Shown: positions 1 through 5,627 of the stretch, one piece after another | Layout: every line of letters starts with the position of its first letter | Numbering within the stretch: the first letter of the stretch is position 1 | NCBI GenBank assembly: GCA_019689615.1 | Contig: JADGHD010000279.1 | Location: forward strand, 1-6,660 | From: Frankia sp. | Lineage (GTDB): Bacteria > Actinomycetota > Actinomycetes > Frankiales > Frankiaceae | Direction of reading: 5' to 3' | DNA: 6,660 nucleotides | Notes under the pieces: model-generated | Told to the model about the DNA's origin: nothing | The model's database searches: none | Seen by the model: the letters and a program-made list of their open reading frames with translations, nothing else | Translations under genes and position numbers: made by a program

Positions 1-160
1 GCTCTCGGGCGGGGCCGCCGCCGGGGGCTAGGGTGGGCGCGGGGGGGGCGCGGGCGGCGACGACCCCGAGCGCGCCGCGGCGGCGCCGCGCCGGGGATGG
101 CCGGCCGGGCGGGCCGGCCAGGGAGCTAGCCGATGATCGTCCTCGCAGGCTGGTACGCAC
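1..160 (-). CDS. Doubtful partial ORF running off the left edge
   Basis: A minus-strand frame starts with GTG at 158-160 and stays open for 53 codons to the window edge. An AAAGGA-like ribosome binding site lies about 6 bases upstream, which is the main reason to mention it. The translation is Arg/Ser rich, then has the short run RRRRGALGVVAA followed by a Pro/Gly/Ala-rich part. Position and strand would suit the next gene of a glutamate uptake operon (the substrate-binding protein). However, the putative signal segment is weakly hydrophobic and has no lipobox in view, so this is not a convincing GluB start. Open frames of this length are common by chance at this GC content. Chance frame is the main alternative. 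Confidence 0.2.
   Translation of the reverse strand, partial: MRTSLRGRSSASSLAGPPGRPSPARRRRGALGVVAARAPPAPTLAPGGGPARE
98..120. repeat. Perfect 9-bp inverted repeat (hairpin)
   Basis: Arms TGGCCGGCC (98-106) and GGCCGGCCA (112-120) pair perfectly around the 5-base loop GGGCG. There is no T-tract on either side, so it is not a classical intrinsic terminator. It falls inside the doubtful partial ORF at 1-160. If that ORF is not real, this could be an RNA or DNA structure of the gene-free stretch. GC-only hairpins also arise easily by chance in this sequence. Confidence 0.4.
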
Positions 161-340
161 CGGGGGTCCTTTCTCTCGGCTGGAGACGGTGTGCGGGGGA
201 AGGAGCGCGAGCGGGTGGATCGGACGCGGACATGCCGCAGACGCGGAATTCACTGGCGGAATGTGGGCGCTGTCGCCCGTCGCGACGACGGCACGCCCCG
301 CCGGCGGGTCGGGCCCGGGCGGCCCGGTTGGCGCTGCCGG

Positions 341-382
341 GCGCGCCGTGGGGCGGGTTATTCGGCTGGCCCGACGGCGCGC
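341..382 (-). terminator. Candidate hairpin terminator or attenuator after the ABC ATPase gene
   Basis: Arms GCGCGCCGT (341-349) and ACGGCGCGC (374-382) pair perfectly. After one G-G mismatch (350/373) the stem continues with GGGC (351-354) and GCCC (369-372), leaving a 14-base loop. The structure begins about 20 bases after the ATPase stop codon on the minus strand. It lacks a T-run, as many actinobacterial terminators do. It may end the ATPase transcript or reduce read-through into later operon genes; the function is inferred only from position and stem strength. Confidence 0.4.
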
Positions 383-402
383 GGGGCAGGCGGGCCGCGG
401 CG

Positions 403-1218
403 TCAGTGAGTGAGGACTTTGGCCAGGAAATCCCTGGCGCGTTCGGTGCGCGGGTTGGCGAAGAACTCGTCCGGCGGGGCGTCCTCGACGATCCGCCCGC
501 CGTCCATGAATATGACCCGGTCGGCGGCCGAGCGGGCGAACCCCATCTCGTGGGTGACCACGAGCATCGTCATCCCGGAGCTCGCCAGCTCCCGCATGAC
601 GTCCAGGACCTCGTTGACCATCTCCGGGTCGAGCGCGGAGGTCGGCTCGTCGAAGAGCATCAGCTTCGGCTCCATCGCCAGCGCCCTGGCGATCGCCGCC
701 CGCTGCTGCTGCCCGCCGGACAGCTCCGCCGGGAGCTGGTCGGCCTTGTCGCCGATGCCGACCCGCTCGAGCAGCGCGCGGGCCCGCCGCTGCGCCTCCG
801 GCTTCGGGACGCGGCGCACCCGGCGCGGCCCGAGGGTCACGTTGTCGAGCACGGTGCGGTGGCCGAACAGGTTGAACGCCTGGAAGACCATGCCGATGTC
901 GGCCCGGGCCCTGGCCAGCGCCCGTCCCTCCGCCGGCAGCGGGCGCCCGTCGACCAGGACCCGGCCGCTGTCCACCGGCTCCAGCCGGTTGACGCAGCGG
1001 CACAGGGTCGACTTGCCCGACCCGGACGGCCCGATGATCGCGACGACCTCGCCGCGGGCCACCGTGAGGTCGATGTCGTGCAGGACCCGCACCGAGCCGA
1101 ATGACTTGGACACCTTTTCCAGCTGAAGCATGGGATGGCCGGCGCCGGCCCCGTCCGGCTCACCCGGTTTGAATAGCGATTGGCCAGAGGGGGGCGCACC
1201 TGGTGCGGGGACGGACAT
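403..1218 (-). CDS. gluA: Polar amino acid (glutamate-type) ABC transporter ATP-binding protein
   Basis: Cytoplasmic ATPase of 271 residues that would power uptake of a polar amino acid with a membrane permease and a substrate-binding protein. All nucleotide-binding motifs are present: Walker A GPSGSGKST (63-71), Q-loop Gln113 in VFQAFNLF, signature LSGGQQQR (from 167), Walker B LMLFDE (186-191), D-loop SALD (194-197) and switch His223 in VTHEMGFA. The FNLFGHRTVLDNV and VTHEMGFAR stretches are typical of the GlnQ/GluA/HisP subfamily. The ATG at 1218 is preceded by an excellent ribosome binding site (GGGAGGA, 7 bases away). It therefore has a 29-residue Pro/Gly-rich extension before the usual start MLQLEKVSKSFG (ATG at 1131). 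It is divergent from a two-component system, as gluA is from gluR in Streptomyces. The gluA name and glutamate substrate rest on that context; glutamine or another amino acid is possible. Partner genes are not recognised in the window. Confidence 0.93.
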   Translation of the reverse strand: MSVPAPGAPPSGQSLFKPGEPDGAGAGHPMLQLEKVSKSFGSVRVLHDIDLTVARGEVVAIIGPSGSGKSTLCRCVNRLEPVDSGRVLVDGRPLPAEGRALARARADIGMVFQAFNLFGHRTVLDNVTLGPRRVRRVPKPEAQRRARALLERVGIGDKADQLPAELSGGQQQRAAIARALAMEPKLMLFDEPTSALDPEMVNEVLDVMRELASSGMTMLVVTHEMGFARSAADRVIFMDGGRIVEDAPPDEFFANPRTERARDFLAKVLTH

Positions 1219-1353
1219 TACGAGTTCCTCCCGGCTGGGTGAACTGGCCCGATCAGGGCGTCGTCACGTGTCCGGCCGTGGCGAAATGGCCGGGCGCGGC
1301 GGCGCCCCCGGGCCCCGTGCCGACGCTGGCGACACCTTTTGTGGCTGACGGCG

Positions 1354-1359
1354 ACCCTA
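1354..1359 (-). promoter_or_regulatory. Candidate -10 element for the ABC ATPase gene
   Basis: On the minus strand this reads TAGGGT, fitting the TAnnnT pattern common in actinobacterial vegetative promoters. It would start transcription about 125-130 bases before the ATPase ATG. The -35 region 17-18 bases upstream (CTGGCC or TGGCCG) is poor, so the promoter may depend on an activator such as the adjacent response regulator. This is inference from pattern only. Confidence 0.3.
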
Positions 1360-1399
1360 GTTCGGCTTCATCCCAGCGGCCAGATCTTCTGACGAAGTG

Positions 1400-1427
1400 T
1401 TGAGGTGTCGGTGCCCGGAATTAACGT
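1400..1427 (+). promoter_or_regulatory. Candidate promoter for the response regulator / kinase operon
   Basis: TTGAGG (1400-1405) resembles the -35 consensus at its first four bases. After a 16-base spacer, TAACGT (1422-1427) fits the TAnnnT form of the -10. Transcription would begin near 1434, giving a leader of about 115 bases. A second TAnnnT hexamer, TAACTT (1456-1461), lacks a good -35. The -35 overlaps one arm of the 8-bp inverted pair noted in the intergenic region, which would suit autoregulation, but this is not shown. Confidence 0.35.
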
Positions 1428-1550
1428 GCCGGGGTAGGAGTAGCCGCAGAGGTGCTAACTTGTCCGGCAAGGCGTGCGGCGCCCGGGCGCGCCGTGCCGC
1501 TTGCGGGACAGCGCGGTGGCGGGGGTGGCGCGGTCGGACGGGAGTTGGCC

Positions 1551-2393
1551 ATGCGGCTTCTGATCGTGGAGGACGACGACCGCGTCGCCGCGGCGCTGGG
1601 TGGCGTGCTCCGCCGCCACGGCTTCGAGGTCGTGCGGGCGAGGACCGCCGCGAAGGCGCTGGACCTGATGTCCACCAGACCGGATCTGGTCCTGCTCGAC
1701 CTCGGCCTGCCGGACCGGGACGGCTACGAGGTGTGCGGCAGGATCCGCAAGGTCTCCAACGTCCCGGTGATCATGGTGACGGCCAGGGCCGAGCTGTCGG
1801 CCCGGGTCCACGGCCTCTATCTCGGCGCGGACGACTACATCGTCAAGCCCTATGACCTGCGGGAGCTGATCGCGCGCATCCACGCCGTGGTCCGCCGGTC
1901 GCGGCTGGACCCCGCGGGGGCCGGCAGTGCCGCCGGGCCGGTGCCGGACGTGGCCGGCGTGCCCGCCCGGGAGGGCACCCCGGCGCCGGCGGCGGCGCCC
2001 CCGGTGGGGGCCGCGGCGGCGGGCGGGACCGGAGTCGGCCGGGTGGTGGCGACCAGGGGCCTGCGCATCCTGCTGGACAGCCGGCAGGTCCTCGCCGCCG
2101 ACGGCCGGCAGATCGCGCTCACCCGCAAGGAGTTCGACCTGCTCGCTGAGCTGGCCAGGGCGCCGGGCGTGGTGTTCCGCCGGGAGCAGCTGATCAGCGA
2201 GGTGTGGGGCTCGACGGTGCCGTCGGCGTCGCGGACCCTGGAGGTGCACGTCGCCTCGCTGCGCTCGAAGCTCGGCGACCCGTTCGTGGTCCAGACCGTG
2301 CGCGGGGTCGGTTACCGGCTGGCGGCCCCTGGCGCGCCGGCACCCGCCGCCCCGGCCGCCGCCGGCGGTCCCCGCCAGCCGCGAACGACCTGA
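1551..2393 (+). CDS. gluR: OmpR/PhoB-type response regulator, probably GluR
   Basis: A 280-residue DNA-binding response regulator. The receiver domain occupies residues 1-117, with acidic pocket D8/D9, phospho-acceptor D50 in LLDLGLPDRDG, Thr77 in VTARA and Lys99 in YIVKP. A long Ala/Pro/Gly-rich linker (about 119-163) leads to a winged-helix domain (about 164-257) with the typical ALTRKEFDLLAELA, REQLISEVWG and VRGVGYRL segments. A short Pro/Ala tail follows. The ATG at 1551 is chosen because the receiver fold begins there and GGGAG lies 6 bases upstream; an in-frame start at 1452 would add a meaningless 33-residue extension. The kinase gene starts 6 bases after the stop. Divergence from an amino acid ABC ATPase suggests GluR, the regulator of glutamate uptake in Streptomyces. 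The family assignment is firm; the gluR name is by context. Confidence 0.93.
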   Translation: MRLLIVEDDDRVAAALGGVLRRHGFEVVRARTAAKALDLMSTRPDLVLLDLGLPDRDGYEVCGRIRKVSNVPVIMVTARAELSARVHGLYLGADDYIVKPYDLRELIARIHAVVRRSRLDPAGAGSAAGPVPDVAGVPAREGTPAPAAAPPVGAAAAGGTGVGRVVATRGLRILLDSRQVLAADGRQIALTRKEFDLLAELARAPGVVFRREQLISEVWGSTVPSASRTLEVHVASLRSKLGDPFVVQTVRGVGYRLAAPGAPAPAAPAAAGGPRQPRTT

Positions 2394-2399
2394 GCCCCG

Positions 2400-3866
2400 A
2401 TGCGCGCGCGGCTGCTGGTGGTGCTGCTGTCGCTGATGACGGCGGTCGCGTTCGCGCTCGGGGTACCGCTGGCGCTGAACCTGGCCGAGGGCCGGCAGAA
2501 CGAGATGTTCTTCGACCGCCTCGGGGACACCGCCCGCTTCGCCGGCATCGCCGCGCAGAGCCTCGGCGACAGCGGCACCCAGACCCTCACCGCGGAGCTG
2601 CGGCGCTACGACGAGGTCTACGGCATCGACGCGGCGGTGTTCGGGACCGACTCCGCGATCCGCGCGGCCTCCGACCCACAGCTCTCGGCCGACGACCCGT
2701 GGCTGGCCGAGCCGCTGGCCGCGGCGCTGCGCGGCCGCGGCGGGGAGAACCCCTCGCAGATCTGGCCATGGCAGGACCGCCCGCTGGTGGTCGCCGAGCC
2801 GGTGGTGGTCAACGGTGACGTCGTCGGCGCCGCGCTGACCGTCTCGCCGTCCGACCAGCTGCGGGCCGACGTGCTGCGCCGGTGGCTGGTGCTCGGCATC
2901 GGCGAGCTGATCGCGCTGCTGCTGTGCGTGCTGGTGGCCCAGCGGCTGACCCGCTGGGTGCTGGCGCCGGTGAACAGCCTGGACGCCGTCACGCACGCGA
3001 TCGCCACCGGCCAGCTGTCCACCCGGGTCTCCGACCGGGAGGGCCCACCGGAGCTGCGCCGGCTGGCGATCTCGTTCAACCAGATGGCGGACAACGTCCA
3101 GGACGTCATCGACAAGCAGCGCGCCTTCGTCGCCGACGCCTCGCACCAGCTGCGCAACCCGCTCGCCGCGCTGCTGCTGCGGATCGAGAACATCGGCCTG
3201 GGACTGGGGCCGGAGTGGCTGGATGAGCTGGAGGAGACCCGGGCCGAGGGGCGCCGGCTCACCGAGGTCCTCGACGAGCTGCTCGCGCTCGCCCAGGCCG
3301 AACGCGCCGGCTCCCGGGCCGAGCACCTGGACGTGCCCGCCGTGGTGCGCGACCGGCTGGCGGCCTGGCGGCCGGTCGCCGACAAGCGGCGGATCGAGCT
3401 CGTCCAGACCGGAATGGTGTCCGTGCAGGGCTGGGCCGAGCAGACCGGGCTGGGCAGCGCGCTCGACGCGGTCATCGACAACGCGCTGAAGTTCTCGCCG
3501 CCGGGCACCACGGTCACCGCCGACGTGTCGCTGACCCCGGAAGGCGACGGCGTTGCGGTGGTGGTCCGCGACCAGGGGCCAGGCGTCGCCCAGGAGGAGC
3601 TGTCCGCGGTCGGCCGGCGGTTCTGGCGCAGCCCGCGCAACCAGAACGTCCAGGGCTCTGGCCTGGGCCTGTCGATCGCGACCTCGCTGCTGGCCGCGGC
3701 CGGCGGAGGGCTGTCGGTCGCGCTCGCCGAGCCGGTCGGGCTCGCGGTCACGCTGCGGGTCCGCCGGGAGCCGTTGGGCGCGGTGGGCGCCGCCGCCCCG
3801 CGCGAGCTCGCCGGCCGTGGGCAGCGCTCCACCGCCGGCACGGTCTGCTCGGCGGGCGGCACCTGA
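2400..3866 (+). CDS. gluK: Membrane sensor histidine kinase, probably GluK
   Basis: A 488-residue kinase expected to phosphorylate the regulator encoded just upstream. Membrane segment 1 spans about 5-28, an extracytoplasmic sensor region about 29-160, and membrane segment 2 about 162-182. A HAMP domain (about 183-236) follows, then the dimerisation/phospho-acceptor domain with H-box FVADASHQLRNPL (His249 phosphorylated), and an ATPase domain with N-box DAVIDNALKFSPPG (Asn361), G1 DQGPGV (391-396) and G2 GSGLGLSIA (419-427). The last 30 or so residues form an Ala/Gly-rich tail. There is no clear ribosome binding site before the ATG; the 6-base gap to the preceding stop suggests translational coupling. 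In S. coelicolor, GluK senses extracellular glutamate. The sensor region here is compatible in layout, but its ligand cannot be read from sequence. The gene converges with the MFS gene, with 16 bases between stops. Confidence 0.93.
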   Translation: MRARLLVVLLSLMTAVAFALGVPLALNLAEGRQNEMFFDRLGDTARFAGIAAQSLGDSGTQTLTAELRRYDEVYGIDAAVFGTDSAIRAASDPQLSADDPWLAEPLAAALRGRGGENPSQIWPWQDRPLVVAEPVVVNGDVVGAALTVSPSDQLRADVLRRWLVLGIGELIALLLCVLVAQRLTRWVLAPVNSLDAVTHAIATGQLSTRVSDREGPPELRRLAISFNQMADNVQDVIDKQRAFVADASHQLRNPLAALLLRIENIGLGLGPEWLDELEETRAEGRRLTEVLDELLALAQAERAGSRAEHLDVPAVVRDRLAAWRPVADKRRIELVQTGMVSVQGWAEQTGLGSALDAVIDNALKFSPPGTTVTADVSLTPEGDGVAVVVRDQGPGVAQEELSAVGRRFWRSPRNQNVQGSGLGLSIATSLLAAAGGGLSVALAEPVGLAVTLRVRREPLGAVGAAAPRELAGRGQRSTAGTVCSAGGT

Positions 3867-3882
3867 GCCGGCCGCCTCAGCC

Positions 3883-5211
3883 TCAGCCGGCGCCGTCGTC
3901 GGCGGTGACCGGTGGCGTGGCGGCCGGCGCGCTGGCCGGCCCGGCGGTGGCGGGCACCGGCAGCCGGGACGTCAGCAGGTGCGCGCCCAGCGCGCACCCC
4001 GCGGCGGCGAGCATCGTCGCCGCCATCAGCGCGGTGGTGACGCCGGTCAGCGAGGCGAGCGGGCCGATCACCCCGCCGATGCCGAACTGGGCGAGCCCGA
4101 GCAGGCCGGAGGCGGCGCCGGCCCGGGCACCGTGCGGCGCCAGCGCCAGCGCGGTCGTGTTCGGCATGACGACGGCGACCGAGGCGACCGTCAGCCACAG
4201 CAGCGGCAGCAGCGCGGCCAGCGGACCGTCGAGCGCCGCCACCAGCGTCATCCCGCCGGCGCCGAGCACCAGCGAGGCGAGGCCCGCCGTGGCCATCCGC
4301 CGCGACCCGAACCGGCCGACGGCCGCCATGTTCAGCCGGCCCGCGAGCACCAGCCCGCAGGCGTTGGCCGCGAACACGAGCGAGAACGCCTGCGCGGACA
4401 GCCCGTGCCCGTCCTGCAGCACGAACGGGCTCATCGAGATGTAGGTGAACAGCGTCCCGCCGACCAGGCCCACCACGGCGGCGAAGCCGAGAAACCGCCG
4501 GTCGGCCACCACCGCGGCGAGCTGGCCGGCCGTCGCCCGGATCCCGCCGGTCGTGCGCGCGGCCGGCGGCAGCGTCTCCGGCACGCCGGCGACGGCCGCG
4601 GCCAGCAGCACGCACCCGATGGCGGCCAGCGCCACGAACAGCCCGCGCCACGAGGTGACCTGCATCAGCTGGCCGCCGAGCAGCGGCGCGACGACCGGGG
4701 CCACGCTCAGCACCAGGATCAGCGCCGAGAACGCCCGGGCCGCGGCGTCGGTGTCCAGCCGGTCGCGCACCACCGCACGGGCGATCGCCATGCCGGCGCC
4801 GCCGGCCACGCCCTGGACGAGGCGCAGCGCCACCAGCGCGGCCATGCTCGGCGCCGCCGCGCACGCGAGCGCGAGCACCGTCCAGGCGGCCACCCCGGCC
4901 AGCAGCGGCCGGCGCCGGCCGAACCGGTCGCTGACCGGGCCCCAGAGCAGCTGCCCGGCCGCGAGCCCGACCATGCAGGCGGTCATCGTCAGCTGGGCGG
5001 CCGACTCGGTGGCGTCGAGGTCGGCGGCCAGCTCCGGCAGCGCCGGCAGGTAGAGGTCCATCGACAGCGGGCCGAACGCGGACAGCGCGCCGAGCAGGAG
5101 CAGCAGGCCGGTCGGCACCCGGCGATCGTCGCCCACCCGACCAGCGTGGCACGCCGGCGCCACCGGGCGCCCGGTCCTGCCGCCTGCCGGGAAGCCGGCC
5201 GCCCCGCTCAC
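3883..5211 (-). CDS. MFS multidrug exporter, Bcr/CflA family
   Basis: A 442-residue integral membrane protein (from the longest start) with about 12 hydrophobic segments. Bcr/CflA features are clear: SAFGPLSMDLYLPALPEL in membrane segment 1 (44-61), MFS motif A GPVSDRFGRRR (91-101), a motif-C-like APVVAPLLGG (171-180), and SPFVLQDGHGLSAQAFSLVF (261-280), a family hallmark. Such proteins expel drugs or metabolites using the proton gradient. The start is uncertain: the GTG at 5211 overlaps the preceding stop (GTGA) but gives a 34-residue polar lead before the first membrane segment. In-frame GTGs at 5136 and 5118 would give a more family-typical N terminus, and none has a strong ribosome binding site. 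It is the last gene of the minus-strand operon and may export a substrate or product of that pathway. The actual substrate is unknown. Confidence 0.88.
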   Translation of the reverse strand: MSGAAGFPAGGRTGRPVAPACHAGRVGDDRRVPTGLLLLLGALSAFGPLSMDLYLPALPELAADLDATESAAQLTMTACMVGLAAGQLLWGPVSDRFGRRRPLLAGVAAWTVLALACAAAPSMAALVALRLVQGVAGGAGMAIARAVVRDRLDTDAAARAFSALILVLSVAPVVAPLLGGQLMQVTSWRGLFVALAAIGCVLLAAAVAGVPETLPPAARTTGGIRATAGQLAAVVADRRFLGFAAVVGLVGGTLFTYISMSPFVLQDGHGLSAQAFSLVFAANACGLVLAGRLNMAAVGRFGSRRMATAGLASLVLGAGGMTLVAALDGPLAALLPLLWLTVASVAVVMPNTTALALAPHGARAGAASGLLGLAQFGIGGVIGPLASLTGVTTALMAATMLAAAGCALGAHLLTSRLPVPATAGPASAPAATPPVTADDGAG

Positions 5212-5627
5212 CCAGCGGCGCGCCGCAGCACGACGTCGAACTCGACCGAGTACCAGAACTGGTCCGGCCCGACGCCGGCCGGCCGGTCGGGGCTGCCCGG
5301 CTCGTGCCGGGCGAACTCGCGGACCAGCGACGGCTTCACCCCGAACACCGCGTCGCTGTCGAGGTAGCGGCTGGCCGCGTCGAACACGTGCGTGGTCAGC
5401 TGGCGGTAGCCGGGCGCGCGGACCGTCATGTGCAGGTGCGCCGGCCGCCAGGGGTGCCGGCCGAGCAGCGCGAGCAGCTGGAGGCGCACCTCGGCGGCGA
5501 ACGCGTGCAGGTGGCGGACCAGGGCGCTGACCACCTCGCGCAGGCGGGCGTCCGGCGCGGCGGCCAGGCTCGCGACGGCCGCGTCGGTCAGCGAGGCGGC
5601 GGTGGCGCGCCCGGCAGTCGTGGTCAC
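5208..5627 (-). CDS. Internally deleted intradiol dioxygenase (hydroxyquinol 1,2-dioxygenase type)
   Basis: A 139-residue protein; family members are usually near 280-300. Residues about 12-49 match the N-terminal helical linker domain (LREVVSALVRHLHAF, then AEVRL). Residues 50-139 match the C-terminal catalytic end: GRHPWRPAHLH, APGYRQLTTHVF, YLDSDAVFGVKPSLV and a closing YSVEFDVVL. His64 and His66 in RPAHLH correspond to the two histidine ligands of the active-site iron. The middle of the protein, carrying both tyrosine ligands and the VLGPF and DVWQ-type segments, is absent, with the join between Leu49 and Gln50 (5481/5480). Intact enzymes cleave hydroxyquinol or catechol between its hydroxyls; this form should be unable to do so. 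The frame is intact, starting at GTG 5627 overlapping the upstream stop, and its own stop overlaps a possible MFS start. Likely a decayed gene by in-frame deletion; an assembly collapse or a non-catalytic small protein are alternatives. Confidence 0.8.
   Translation of the reverse strand: MTTTAGRATAASLTDAAVASLAAAPDARLREVVSALVRHLHAFAAEVRLQLLALLGRHPWRPAHLHMTVRAPGYRQLTTHVFDAASRYLDSDAVFGVKPSLVREFARHEPGSPDRPAGVGPDQFWYSVEFDVVLRRAAG

Larger units (their letters stand above)
1..402. other. Gene-poor stretch downstream of the ABC ATPase gene
   Basis: About 400 bases with no recognisable protein. If the ATPase gene begins a gluABCD-like operon, the substrate-binding protein gene would be expected here on the minus strand, but no lipoprotein signal peptide (hydrophobic run plus lipobox Cys) is visible in any minus-strand frame. 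What can be seen is a long hairpin just after the ATPase stop (341-382), a perfect short hairpin (98-120), and a doubtful GTG-started open frame leaving the left edge. Plus-strand open frames here have Arg/Gly/Ala-rich translations with no domain character and look like GC-driven chance frames. Confidence 0.6.
1219..1550. promoter_or_regulatory. Divergent intergenic control region between ABC ATPase and response regulator genes
   Basis: This 332-base stretch contains no convincing gene and must hold the promoters for both divergent units. It is locally less GC-rich around 1331-1430. It contains candidate promoters in each direction (separate entries), a GGCGAC direct repeat at 22-base spacing (1328-1333 and 1350-1355), an 8-bp inverted pair CGACACCT (1330-1337) / AGGTGTCG (1403-1410), a small hairpin GGGCGC-GGCG-GCGCCC (1292-1307) in the ATPase leader, and the palindrome GCGCCCGGGCGC (1479-1490) in the regulator leader. 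In S. coelicolor, GluR acts in the equivalent gluA-gluR region, so an operator for the regulator encoded at 1551 is expected here. Which repeat it would be is not established. Confidence 0.6.

Noticed and set aside
33..413. Plus-strand open frames in the left gene-poor stretch
   Set aside because: Arg/Gly/Ala-rich translations, no ribosome binding site of note and no family resemblance; treated as chance.
1265..1270. CACGTG palindrome in the intergenic region as a regulator site
   Set aside because: A single 6-base palindrome with no flanking symmetry; expected by chance and no bacterial regulator is implied.
1455..3326. Long minus-strand open frame (623 codons) opposite the two-component genes
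   Set aside because: Antisense to clear receiver, winged-helix and kinase domains; the Gln/Arg/His-rich translation is typical of a reverse-strand shadow in GC-rich DNA.
3867..3882. GCCGGC copies around the 16-base gap between convergent kinase and MFS stops as a two-way terminator
   Set aside because: The arms are only 6 bases and self-complementary, with no T-tract, so the pairing is too weak to call.
2618..5152. Very long minus-strand open frame (844 codons) crossing the kinase and MFS genes
   Set aside because: It is antisense to the kinase and in another frame of the MFS gene, with an Arg/Ala/Gly-rich translation and no domain. Both real genes have full motif sets, so this is a GC-driven shadow.
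3553..5367. Long plus-strand open frame (604 codons) through the kinase end and MFS gene
   Set aside because: Translation is low-complexity Arg/Gly/Gln with no recognisable fold, and the opposite strand encodes an unmistakable Bcr/CflA transporter.
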